From Channallabes apus (Eukaryota > Chordata > Actinopteri > Siluriformes > Clariidae): a stretch of DNA of 64,000 nt. The DNA lies in the NCBI GenBank assembly GCA_030522415.1, contig CM060113.1, positions 14,310,157 through 14,374,156 of the forward strand, given 5' to 3'. Within the stretch, counting starts at the first letter, position 1. Every line of letters begins with the position of its first letter. Below are positions 12,060-22,393 of this stretch, one piece after another. Below the pieces are notes generated by a model. It worked only from the letters and a program-made list of their open reading frames with translations. It was not told the DNA's origin and made no database searches. A program made the translations under genes and the position numbers.

Positions 12060-12337
12060 TTATATTATTACACTATGAGAAGAGGTAAGCCCTGTGATCT
12101 ACTAGTAATACCCCAGGGAAAAGTTGATACACCAACTTTTGCACCATTTGAAAAGGTCCGGGATTGCTTCCACTGGCTGGGACTGAAAGCAGAAGTCAAA
12201 AATTGTGCCAGAGAACCGCACCAAGGAAACTCCCCCATTCCATTACCGGTAATACGGGTGCCATTCGAGAGGATTGGCATGGACCTTCTTGGACTGCTCC
12301 CCAAATCAGCACGCGGTCATAAATACAAGTTACTTAC

Positions 12338-12537
12338 ATTTACATTTAAGCATTTGGCAGATGCTCTTATCCAGAGCGACTTACATTTTTTTTATCTCAT
12401 TATACTGTACATCTGAGCAGTTGAGGGTTAAGGGCCTTGCTCAAGGACCCAACAGTGGCAACTTGGTGGTTGTGGGGTTTGAACCAGGGACCTTCCGAAC
12501 CGTAGTCCAATGCCTTAACCACTGAGCTACCCCTTGC
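12338..12537 (-). mobile_element. tRNA-derived SINE inside gypsy remnant
   Basis: On the minus strand it begins with GGGGTAGCTCAGTGGTTAAG (A box), B-box GGTTCAAACCCC, the GTTGCCACTGTTGGGTCC block and the end CGCTCTGGATAAGAGCATCT. It interrupts the integrase text right after KSARGHKYKLL. A near-identical relative lies at 59621-59805. Confidence 0.8.
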
Positions 12538-12840
12538 CCGATCGAAGTGCGATCGAGGCTGAGGTGGACAAAATGCTACTGGCCAGTGTAATAAAGGAGT
12601 CCATAAGTCCCTGGTCCAGTCCAATCATGGTGGTAATGAAACCTGACGCTAGCCTATGTCTGTGCAATGACTTCTGCTGCCTCAAACAAATTTCAGAATT
12701 CAACGTATACCCACTGCCTCGTGTGGAAGATCCGGCTTCATAGCTGGATCTAACAAAAGGCTATTGGCAAGCTCGTCTTCCTCTGCTGCCAGCCTAGCTC
12801 CCCCGCCCATCCTTGGGAGAAGACATCGCTCAACTCTCCT

Positions 12841-13510
12841 TGTCACGTGTGCGCCTGTGATGGCCGTGCGCCTAAATCTGATATCGGTCCTCGTTACTCT
12901 AAAGGCTCCCTATGTAGGCTGCCAGGTCTTTATAAAGCAAAGAGCTTAGTCCGGGGTTCGGAAGCACAGCAAAGAGTCACATGGTGGGTTTATTAAAGAG
13001 TGTGGCACGTGAGCGGAGCATGGTACACACCCTAGAGAGTTTAAAGGGAAGACCAGAATGCCTGCCTTTGATCTTTGTGAGAGAACCTTCGTAACCCACG
13101 TAGAGCCTGCCTTTGACATCCCTGCTGCCAAAAAGGAAAAGACCACAGAGAGGACTGCGTTAGGGCCCCTGATCGCGGAGCCGCCTGACTCTGCCCAGAA
13201 AGAGCTGGAAAGGGGCCAGTCTTGGCTTATGTCAGCGGGAGAGGACGTCGTCATAGGAGAATGCAGGAGCACTACCTCCGTCTGCTCTAGTCTGCCACTC
13301 TGCCTGTTGCTGCCTTTCACCTGCTGTGTGCCTGCATGCCAGCTGGGCACTGCCAACGTATCTGCACACCTCCACACCTTTCCTTTTTATCCTTCCTCCC
13401 TCCTTTAACCCTTTCCTTCCCCATTTTACTTAAATAAAATTACCCTTTCTCCCCAAAAACCTCCCCTTGTGTCCGTATGTTTGTGGTGCCACCCGTGCAT
13501 TGTCGAACAA
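12841..13510 (+). repeat. Gypsy LTR, plus orientation, related to the solo LTR at 31778
   Basis: It begins TGTCACGTGTGCGCCTGTG, matching the TGTTATGCCGTGTGCCTCTG start of the solo LTR at 32462 read on the minus strand. It shares the later blocks TGTCAGCGGGAG, GCAGGAGCACT and the AATAAAATTACCC polyadenylation region, ending near GTGCCACCCGTGCA. Divergence is strong, so it is old. Confidence 0.65.
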
Positions 13511-13760
13511 GTTTTGTTGGTGGAGAACAAGTTTGCAGAAGGCCCACATATTGGTGAGATGGTTGGGTGTACAAATACTTTGGCTGACATAGTGTTTTTA
13601 TAGACGTTAAAAAAAATTTTTGCTCAGGAAATCATCTTGTGGTCTCATGAGACTGAGTTGATGTTTCTTATCATGAGTCCAACTTGTTCATGGTTTGTCT
13701 CTTAAAGGCAACTAAGGAGAAACAAGGAAACACAATAGTGGTTCATCAAGGGCCTTTATT
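13511..13760. mobile_element. Possible Tc1-like terminal relic
   Basis: ATTGGTGAGATGGTTGGGTG followed by TACAAATACTTTGGCTGACA resembles the 3' end of a Tc1-like element. Coding sequence is absent and the boundaries are unclear. Confidence 0.3.
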
Positions 13761-13854
13761 AGAAACTATTTGAAATGTTTTGTACATCATTTCAAGGAGA
13801 AACAAATGAATTATTTTAAAGTTTATTTTTAAAGTTTTTTCCCTGAAAAAACGG

Positions 13855-14880
13855 GAACGAGATGCTGCGTGAAAACACTATGGGAATATCTTTCTGTGTT
13901 ACCGGATTTGAAGCTTGTCTGTATCAAACACGCCAAATTTTGGCCATATATAACCTTGGTCAGGTGACGTCATCTGATGAAGTGCACCTGCAGGTTATAA
14001 ATAGGAGTGAATCGGAAACATCCTCGGGTCATCCCCACGGTCGCATGAGCCTCAGGACTTCTTCTTTGAGAAGATGACGGTGCGCAAGTCCGGCCTCTTT
14101 GAGGCGGACTGCGAAGAGCGGCAAGCCCCACCCCAGTCTCTAAGAGGGGGTGACTGGCTCACCACACTGTCCTTTTGTGCTTCGCGCCTCGCGAGAGCCA
14201 GACCTGGTCAGTACTGTGTGGCCAACAGTCCCGACTCTTGAGTACGGCAGGGGACTGTTCATATAGTTTCGCCTCCCAAAACCTAGTGGCGACGGAATTA
14301 ACAGCGTCGCCAAACAGGCTGGAAGGCGAGATGGGGGGCATTAAGGAGGAACACACAATCCTTATCTTTGATGCCCGTGAGGTTTCAAGCTCTCGACGAT
14401 TCTTCCAGCTACCACTTCGCCTTCTTCGCCAACGCAAGCATTCCCGTGTTCGCTGAGAGAAAACATTCGCGGTGCGCGCCAATCTTCACTTTAAAACAAA
14501 AAGAAAAAGGACACTCGTGGTGTGCGCCGATCTTCGCTTTGGCTGAAGAGAACAAGCCATTGCATTCCACCCTCCAACCTCTACGTGCTAAGCGGATTGA
14601 CAGCAAGAAATCGCTCGCAAAAAACCAGAGAGGATTCCCGGCGTTCGACTTCGATTGTGGAGATTCCCTCGCTTCATAGCCCTGCCTCCTCTCCCGTCAC
14701 TAAAGGTTTCCCCACTCTCCCAGTCACTAAGCACACACAGCCACTGCTTCTCTCCTCTGCACCTACTTACACAAGCCTCAGTGTATAAAATAAAGATTTA
14801 AACACTATTTCCTATCAGTTAATCACCGTTCGTCTGCTATTGGGTTCACTTCAGTTCAGCCACCTCTGAACTGCCCCTGA
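13855..14880 (+). repeat. Unassigned repeat related to 2231-2960, possibly DIRS-like
   Basis: It starts GATGCTGCGTGAAAACACTA and keeps the order TATA-like ccatatataacc, GGTGACGTCATCTGATGAAG, GCAGGTTATAAATAGG, GCCTCAGGACTTCTTC and a purine-rich stretch, as in the minus-strand copy near the window start. An AATAAAG signal lies at about 14788. Short open frames in 14175-14780 look like shadows. The downstream halves of the two copies differ. Confidence 0.35.
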
Positions 14881-14889
14881 CACAAATGT

Positions 14890-15875
14890 GTACTGTACTG
14901 TGGAAATGTCTACAGCCACCGTATTTCTTCATATTTTGGTTCCAGACTTTCTTATATTTTTACATAAAGGGATAGACATGATCATGCACAATACTCAGGT
15001 AGGCATTTAAACAATGCTCAGTTTGTACTAAAGGGCCCAAGGTGTGCCAAGAAAATGTACCACCACAACCTGCCAGAAAAACTGGTACAAGGTAGAATGG
15101 ATCCATGTTTTTATGTTGTTTATGCCACATTCTGACATCACAGCAAATATCAAATATCTTTGAGCAAATATCAAGATTCATCAGGCAACATTTTTCCAGT
15201 CTTCTATTCTTTAATTTACTGACGGAACTGAAGTGTGTCAAAAAATATCCTCCACACAATTGTACCACCTTTAGAAACCTGAACCATTCGTACAAGGCAG
15301 GACAGATCCATGGTTTCATGTTGTTTACACCAAATTTTGACCTTGCCATCTGAATGTCACTGCAGAAATTGGGACTCATCAGTCCAGACAACATTTTTTC
15401 CAATTCTTCTATTGTCTACTTTTGGTCTCAAATGTCTTCTGTTGTCTACTTTTAGCCTCAGTTTCCTGTGCTTAGCTGATAGGAGTGACACCTGGTATTG
15501 TCTTCTGCTGCTGTAGCCCATCTAATTCAATAGTTGTGGATTCAGAAATGATCTTTAGCATATTACAATCTCGGTTGTAACAAGATAATATTTGAGTTAC
15601 TGTTGCCTTTCTATCATTTTGAACCAAGCTGGCCATTCTCCTCTGATCTCTGGCTTCAACAAGGCATTTTTGGCCAGAGACCTAATGCTCACTGGATATT
15701 TTCTCTTTTTCAGACCACTCTTGGTAAACCCTAAAGATGTTTGTGAGTGAAAAATCACAGTAGAAAAACAGTTTTGGAAATACTTGGACCAGTGTGTGTG
15801 GTACAAGCAACCATACCACGTTCAAAGTCACTTAAATCACCTTTCTCAATAATCTGATACATCTGTTCAACTGCT
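14890..15875 (-). pseudogene. Tc1-like transposase relic (DD34E family)
   Basis: On the minus strand the sequence runs from GTGACTTTGAACGTGGTATG (about 15830) through the helix-turn-helix region to GGTFSWHTLGPL and IVHDHVYPF near 14965-15060, all recognisable parts of one Tc1-like transposase. Many stops and indels are present. A segment of roughly 100-150 bp is repeated inside (15100-15250 and 15295-15400), both halves covering the same piece of transposase. It is the same family as the plus-strand relic at 57473. Confidence 0.7.
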
Positions 15876-17039
15876 CTTTTTAATTAATTAATTAATTTTT
15901 TATTTTATTTTTTATTTTTTTTTTTTACAAATTTTAAAGTAATTACATTATTTATTATTTGTTTTGTATAATGTGGGGTTCAAAAATCATTAATCTGTGT
16001 TTGACACTGTGCATGATGAATTATATTTGGTAAAAACATAAATCCAATGCAGCATTTCTTCAGAGCGACACCATATTCTTGGGAAGGAATGACAGCAAGA
16101 ATATAAAATGGGGCTGTGAACTAAAAAGGATTTGATTTCCACTTACACAGGTTATATTTCATGAGTACCTGCTTTTATGCTTACGCATGGTGTGCGTATT
16201 TATTAAAAGTTTTCCCTGGAAGCAAGGAGCCAGTACAATGTAAATAATTTTTTCACCTATAAACATTACTTATATCCTGGGGCAAACTGTAAGGAACACA
16301 GAATCAACACACAATGACTCAGACAAAAGTGAATGATGGTTTTTGTATATCATCCCATAGTCTTCCAGGAATAAACAGACATATTAAGGCTGGGGAAATG
16401 GAGAATGTTTGGCATTGCCTATCTGTAAGTGATTTTCTACATATTGACCATAAATAAAAACAGATAACTGACATGGTCAAAAAGTCGCAATCTGTAAGAT
16501 TTTGTTTGACTGCTTTTAGGTTTGATTAGAGAGCCCAATGTGGAAGCCAATTCATGTATAAAAATATTCTTCATACTCCCAGAACCACTCTTTCATAATT
16601 TGAGTGCTGGAATATGCCTGTGCCATCAGGGAAGGAAAAAGTCCATTAATGGGATAACCCAGTCATACAGTGCTTTTATTTCTTTCCCTGACGCACCCTT
16701 CACTCTGGAAAAAAGTTAAATCTGGATTGATCAGACCACATGAACTTCCATTTCCATTGACCCAAAGTCCAATCTTTATGGTCCATAGCATTTAGAAGTC
16801 TCTTTTTCTGATTATCCTGACTAACCGCTTTTCTTTTGTGCATTCAGCTCTCTAGTCCCAATTATGTAAGTTCCCATCATATTGTGCATGTGGAAACATC
16901 CTGTCACTATGAAACATGGCTGTGATTTCTACTAATGTTTCTTTTTTTAAAGATGCAACTCTGCCAAGCATTTAAATGATCTCTAATCATAGACTTTTTT
17001 TTCTCAACCACATTTCTTCAGTGAAGTTGAAGGTGAACA
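15876..17039. other. AT-rich spacer with a probable Tc1/mariner relic
   Basis: 15870-15940 is nearly pure A/T. 16500-16960 contains GGATTGATCAGACCACATGA and AAGTCCATTAATGGGATAAC, words I associate with minus-strand Tc1/mariner relics in fish; no open frame remains. The rest shows nothing. Confidence 0.4.
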
Positions 17040-17043
17040 ACTT

Positions 17044-17497
17044 TGTAGCGCGGCCACATAAAGGGACATTTTTATATATGGGTAAATAATTGAAGAGCTA
17101 ATGCTGCTCACCTGTAGCCTAAGATGTGCCCGAACGGTTTTAAACTTCCCCTATGACAGTGTTGGTCACCGGGCAAGCTCCCACGCGCATGCGCGATCGC
17201 GCCGCGAGGGACCCGGATGCGGACTGATCACGTGATCCGGCATGAAGCCGGAACCGGCGAGGAAGCCGGCACGGAGAGATTTTCCCAGCGCGCTGTGTGT
17301 TTTTGAGAGAGAGATAGTAGGTTGCTTCCCTTCGGATGATCAGTATTTGGATGAATCTCGTTGGACACTCACTATTCACCTCTCATTCCGTTACTCTTGC
17401 TCCCAGTGGCGACATCAATCCTGGTGAGGCAGAGAATAAATCTCTCCAACTCATATTTCATTTCCGCAATACACTACACCCTGGACTTCCACTCATA
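17044..17497 (+). repeat. 5' LTR, first part
   Basis: The first 454 bp of the LTR, from TGTAGCGCGG to the TA at 17496-17497 that became the E1 target. It contains the GC-rich block around GCGCATGCGCGATCGCG. A frame open in both LTRs (17140-17379 here, minus) is not a gene; it only reflects LTR identity. Confidence 0.95.
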
Positions 17498-18084
17498 CAG
17501 TGGGAGCCACGTCAAACAGCCGCCTGGAGCATGACTGCTCCGTGGCAGATCCATGAAGGGTTAATGCAGGCTTCGTGCATGGAATGTGATCCCCCACGAT
17601 GACGCAGTTAATGATGCCCCGCCCCATAAACGCCCCCATGCGCTTTCTAAAAAGATGGTTGCAATGCCGTATAATTCCGCCAGATGGAGCATTGACTGGC
17701 ACAGTTAACTGCAGTGTCCAGGAAGCCCAATACCGTATCTTTAATATACAGACAGTTCTTGCATTGTCAACATAGTTTCATAAATAGATGAAAAAACAAC
17801 AACAACAAACCGATTAATAAAACAGATTTGTTAAATCACTCAATACACAACCCATGATGATTATGCTATTTATTATTTAATAATGAATTAATAAAATTAG
17901 TTCGTGAAATATTTTTTAAGACATCCTGAAATGATCCTTAAAGACACGGTAGCGGCTGTAATTTGTCTATACCGATCATTGTAGGTACGGAATAAAAACG
18001 CAGGCTATGTACATTATTTTACATTACGGTGTATTTTACCCCGTTCCATTTAATATACTGATAGATAATATTTTGCTGCAAAGT

Positions 18085-18447
18085 AAAGCTCAAAATGTAA
18101 CGTCTGCTTGGGTTTGTTTTCGTTATATTTTTGATGATGTTTTCGCTGATTTTTTCACTGATAGTCTACAAGTGGCATAAGAAAGGCAATTAATGCCGCA
18201 TGCAACCTGGAATAAATATCTGCCCATATGGAATCATGCATAATGCTCCCCCGTCAAAAGATCTGATGGGGCATTAATCACTTCACAACTGTGAATGGAT
18301 GCGGCAGCAGAGACACATTAAATCCCCATAAACACTTGGAAACAATAGTAAAAAAAAAAGTTCCAGAGGGTTAGCCCCTGTTATACTAATGTATTTTTAC
18401 TGATTTTTTTTTTACTGCTTATATTTCGTTGGGTTTTACGCAATTTC

Positions 18448-18494
<47 letters not shown>

Positions 18495-18515
18495 CACGAG
18501 AGAGAGGATACTCTG
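18085..18515 (+). repeat. E1 internal module, first copy
   Basis: It begins AAGTAAAGCTCAAAATGTAA, continues through TTTTCGTTATATTTTTGATG, AGATCTGATGGGGCATTAAT and AATCCCCATAAACACTTG, and ends in a GT tract followed by gcgcgcacgagagagagga. The same order recurs at 18680-19175. Both modules are also in the inverted copy near the window start. Confidence 0.8.
18452..18489. repeat. (TG)n microsatellite
   Basis: About 18 TG units at the end of the first E1 module, immediately before the tRNA-like sequence. Confidence 0.9.
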
Positions 18516-18535
18516 ACAAGACCAACTTCCGTGTG

Positions 18536-18620
18536 GCTCCAGTGGCGCAATCGGTTAGCGCGTGATACTTATAAAGCGGTCCAGGTGAAGCAGTGCCGAG
18601 TTCGAGCCTCACCTAAAGCA
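18536..18620 (+). pseudogene. tRNA-Ile(UAU)-like pseudogene in E1
   Basis: The start GCTCCAGTGGCGCAATCGGT is what I expect of vertebrate tRNA-Ile(UAU) from the acceptor into the D arm. The anticodon loop reads CTTATAA with anticodon TAT, followed by an intron-like stretch, and the T arm reads GAGTTCGAGCCTCACC. A stretch of about ten bases before the T arm is missing and the acceptor end TAAAGCA mismatches. Internal A and B box sequences remain, so Pol III transcription is conceivable. It lies between the two E1 modules. Confidence 0.65.
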
Positions 18621-18679
18621 CCCAAAGCATTTTACTGCATATCGCGCTGTGTATGTGACAAATCAAATTAGAATTTGAA

Positions 18680-19175
18680 AGTAAAGCTTAAAATGTAACT
18701 TCTGCTTGGGTTTGTTTTCGTTATATTTTTGATGTTTTCGCTGAAAGTCAAATTGGCATAACAAATTGATTAATGGCACATAATATCTGGAACAAATATC
18801 TGTCCATACGGATCAGTGTGTCTTTAGTCATTTAACCAGCATAACGTCCCACATCAAAGATCTGATGGGGCACAAATCACTTATCACAATGGTGTATAGA
18901 TGCAGCAGCAGAGACAGATTTAATCCCCATAAACATTCACACTTGAAAACAAAACTAACAGAAGTAAACAGTTCTAGAGTGTTAGTGTCTGTTATCACAG
19001 GACAGGAATCACCTACAGGATACTACTGTATTTTACTGCTCATATTTTTTACCCTAGTTTCATTTGGTTTTACGCGATTTCATGTATTATTTGTGTGTGT
19101 CTGTGTGTGTACAGTGTGTGTGTGTGTGTGTGTGTGAGTGCGAGAGATAGCGTGAGAGCGCGTGCGCGAGAGAGG
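18680..19175 (+). repeat. E1 internal module, second copy
   Basis: It follows the first module in order: AAGTAAAGCTTAAAATGTAA, TTTTCGTTATATTTTTGATG, AGATCTGATGGGGCACAAAT, AATCCCCATAAACATTC, TTTTACGCGATTTCATG and a broken GT tract at 19093-19136. The lengths differ by small indels, so the duplication is older than the split between the two E1 copies. Confidence 0.8.
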
Positions 19176-19710
19176 GCTTTCATGCTGATTTATCCAAGGT
19201 TACTAAAACCTGGCTTACTACCTATAAAAAATATTTCAATTTAACTCATGGGTCTCAATCACAGATGACACGACAAATTATATACTCTGAAACGTTCATT
19301 TGAACATTTAAAAATATATACAAAAACATGAATACTAATGTTATCATGGTGTAAATTATTAACATTACTGTAGGTTAGGTCCTGCCCTTAATTAATTCAT
19401 ATTATAATTACTTTTACATAGTATAGTTACTGGACTGACATGACCAAAACTAGCTATTTCATTTAGCCTTTCTAAAATCAACCCATATATCATTTATAAT
19501 CATAAAACATAAAACATATTATGATCTGTTCAACAGCCCATCTGTTTTAATTTAGTTTGTATTTTTTATTATTCATAAGACAACCTTTCAGTTTTGTAAA
19601 TATTTTAGTTATAGTGTGTTAAGTCTTACTTTAGGTTAAACGTTTTTGAGAATTTGACCATCCAGCTTAGATAAATGTTATGTCATTGATTGATAAAATC
19701 TGGATTAAGG

Positions 19711-19717
<7 letters not shown>

Positions 19718-19746
<29 letters not shown>
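19718..19746. repeat. (TA)n microsatellite
   Basis: About 15 TA units followed by a T-run, directly before a LINE-like hairpin segment. Confidence 0.85.
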
Positions 19747-19761
<15 letters not shown>

Positions 19762-19763
19762 AG

Positions 19764-19825
19764 TTTCCCCCTGAGGGATTGCCACCTTATTGTGGTCTGG
19801 GGGTTTGCGTGCCTCAACACAATTC
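19764..19825 (+). repeat. Orphan LINE 5' end fragment
   Basis: GATTGCCACCTTATTGTGGT and GGGGTTTGCGTGCCTCAA match the 5' hairpin region of the LINE at 3063-3110. LINE fragments normally keep the 3' end, so a 5'-only piece is unusual. Confidence 0.5.
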
Positions 19826-19829
19826 AGCA

Positions 19830-20940
19830 AATACAATACTGTTACTATACAGTAAGGCCAGGTAAAAACAGTGCTCGAACATGATGCCCCCCTCCCCCCA
19901 CCCCGTGTTGTCTGGTCTAGAACGGCGCTGCCTCTGACCGTCTTTTGTCTTGTAAATGAGTATTCTCACTCACCTTCCAATCCCTCCAGCGCACACACTC
20001 TGTTTGTACTGTAAACTGTACTGTAACTGTGTTTGCTAGGGCACTTGGTTATACACAGTACTTTAATGTATGGAACACTTACTTAACTTACTGGTTTGGT
20101 TTAAACATCGCTTATTACCTTATTCAGCAAAATAAATTCATTATTAACGTATTGAAGTATTTTAGTTAGGGACAAAAACTGTGCTTGTGTTTAGAACTGC
20201 TGAACAGCCGAAAACACACACACACACCCATCCCCCGCCAAAAACACACACGCACACACAGAGCAATTAACACCATGTCCTACTCAGGAGTGGAAGGTGA
20301 GAAACCGCAATGGAGAATACCAAGTTTGTCGTTGCTCTTTTGGAGTTCTTAAAACCCAAAACATTTATTTATACTGAGAAAAAATTATTATGGGTCACAA
20401 TCACAAACACAAATACATATAATCAATTGTTTAACTGGTTTCATTTGTTTCTATGATCAATAATTATTATTATTATTTTCAGCCCAACTCTTTGACTATT
20501 TAAAACAAAGTTGTGTCCCATTTTTTGCCCATTGAAGTTGTTGGTTCAACTAAACAATTTTTAAATACCCAAACAATCCCCCAAAATTAAAACACGCAAA
20601 ACATCACTTTAACAATTCAATTTATTCTTCCAAAACTAGTCAAAGTTAAAACAGTAATTTATATAAAACAGATGAATACATGTTGTCTTTTTGCTTAAAG
20701 TTCATTAAACAACCCGGATACACCAGCTGCTTATAAGTCTCTATCTATAGTCCTTTTACATTAAAATATAAATTTTTCAAATATCAAAACTATTACATAT
20801 TTGTTATTAATAATGTTATTACTTAACAGTTTAAGTCTTTGTTTCCCCCAAAGTACTGTATCAGACATTTTGCAGTTCTATGTTCAGAATATACAGTAGA
20901 CCTGATCAAACATCATTCTAAAGCTGTCGGACTGTGACGT
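19830..20940. other. E1 interior without recognisable genes
   Basis: AT-rich, with a CA-rich patch at 20215-20260. No coding region or repeat family is recognised. Confidence 0.5.
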
Positions 20941-20948
20941 CATCCCTC

Positions 20949-21047
20949 CTACAGCTCCCTCAACAGCTTGTTCAGGCTCCTCCAGTCCTGTAGCTCCAAA
21001 AGTCCAGCCATCAGCCGTCTGACCCCCCAATCCTCCACAGCGGAGCT
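20949..21047 (-). other. Candidate terminal exon inside E1
   Basis: Minus strand: an acceptor-like CTTTAAGCAG precedes an open segment of 32 codons and a TAG stop. It reads SSAVEDWGVRRLMAG then LLELQDWRSLNKLLREL. The composition is protein-like, with an amphipathic leucine-rich end. A candidate upstream exon ends at 22071 with donor GTAAGT, near the GC-rich right end of E1, but joining it gives no upstream in-frame ATG, so translation would start at the internal ATG and give about 20 residues. Function and origin are unknown; it may be a captured host exon. Confidence 0.3.
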
Positions 21048-21210
21048 CTGCTTAAAGACAACAGGAGAATTTAGTCAAGACAAAGACAAATAAACTTTAC
21101 AGAACATATAGTTCTAATAAAAATAAAATATATTAATAAACCTATTTACCACAGAGTGTGTAAAGTACTGTTTTGGGGATTCTGGAATGTAAATAAACTG
21201 CCTGTGCTAA

Positions 21211-21312
21211 TGTTAACCAGTGAACAGTGTTAGTGTTAACCAGTGAACAGTGTTAGTGTTAACCAGTGAACAGTGTTAGTGTTAACCAGTGAACAGTGTT
21301 AGTGTTAACCAC
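21211..21312. repeat. 23-bp tandem repeat
   Basis: About four and a half units of TTAACCAGTGAACAGTGTTA plus three bases, nearly identical; the last unit is degenerate. Confidence 0.9.
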
Positions 21313-21451
21313 TGACTGTCTGTATTATCGTCTGCATTAAATTAACCGGGAATTTACTTAATGCGCTTCTCATACAAATAAGTTAAGCCATATAACACTC
21401 GTATATGAGCATTAGTTCATCCCTGAAGCCAAACTATAACTTACTGAAGCC

Positions 21452-21455
<4 letters not shown>

Positions 21456-21486
<31 letters not shown>
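21456..21486. repeat. (CA)n microsatellite
   Basis: About 15 CA units followed by a CTCCTCC-rich patch. Confidence 0.9.
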
Positions 21487-21487
<1 letters not shown>

Positions 21488-22393
21488 CCCCCCTCCTCCT
21501 CCTCCACTGATAAACACTTCAGTGTTGTTATTCAGCTCGTTAACTAAGCGCTCGCGCTACCACAGAAAGTCCCGGGCAAAGTGTATAAAATATAAACCGG
21601 GTTATGAGCGTTACTAGCTCCTGTACAGCTACCCTCAGTCTGTGTCCCTCATCAACTGCATCACATTATATTACAGTCACAGAAATAACCTGCAGATTAA
21701 CTCTTAACCAGAGAATAAATAAGTGCTGAATTTATCCAGACAACACGCGGTGAGATTCTCTCAGTATTTACAGAGAACACAAACACTCTTCATCGGGTAG
21801 TGCAGCTCTTGTAATAGGGACATTAATAGTATTGTCGAAGCTTGAGCATGTTTTTGAGGTAAAGTGGAGTGACATTGTGAGTGTGTGACACTGACAGTAA
21901 GCTGTAATATTAACTCCAGACTTGGTAAACAGAACATTAAGTTCTCTAAAGTCACATCTGACCGCTGCTGGTGCTGCCAGTGATATTTAAAACGGCCAAT
22001 AAAAAAACTAAAATGGGAAATAAACTGTAAACTACCCCAAACACATTTTATAAAATAAAACATCACTTACCACGAATAGTCCGTTAAGCCGCCATCTTCA
22101 TCTCTGTAGTTTGGCAGCGTCAGTTCGGCGGGGGTGGAGGCGGGTTGTTGAAATCACGTGATTGCAACTCAGCGCAGCTGGCTTGTTTTAACGTGTTCTT
22201 GAGAACGAAGCGCCATCTAGTGGTGGCACCAGGTAAATGAATAAATTGGGCTTGAATGGGCGTGTTTACTGTGAAATCTTGACACGCCTTTCGGCCAGAA
22301 AAGGGAGGGGGGATTACGGCGTGCAAAGGCCATTCACACGCCATTCACACTTCAGCCACACTGTCGCGGCTATTTGGCGTGGCTCCCACTGTA

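Larger units (their letters stand above)
12060..13510 (+). mobile_element. Rearranged Ty3/gypsy remnant with 3' LTR
   Basis: The order is integrase piece, SINE, reverse transcriptase piece, LTR. The integrase piece (12066-12336) contains RVPFERIGMDLLGLLPKSAR. The reverse transcriptase piece (12543-12775) contains SPWSSPIMVVMKPD, CNDFCCLKQ and LDLTKGYWQ. The LTR follows from 12841. In ordinary gypsy elements the integrase lies downstream of the reverse transcriptase, so this copy is deleted and shuffled, or a junction of two copies. Confidence 0.7.
17498..22391 (+). mobile_element. E1 element, complete copy (4,894 bp, TA target duplication)
   Basis: The ends are inverted repeats: CAGTGGGAGCCACGTCAAAC on the left, and on the right CAGTGGGAGCCACGCCAAAT when read inward, with similarity over about 27 bp. 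TA flanks both sides (17496-17497, 22392-22393), and removing the segment plus one TA restores the LTR exactly. No transposase, reverse transcriptase or helicase can be found. It carries two tandem-like modules, a tRNA-Ile-like sequence, an orphan LINE 5' hairpin, a 23-bp tandem repeat and a candidate spliced segment. The TA preference fits the IS630/Tc1/mariner group; the family is unknown to me. Confidence 0.85.

Noticed and set aside
16080..16260. Possible gene piece around the ACTTACACAGGTTATATTTC region
   Set aside because: No open frame or splice context; probably spacer.
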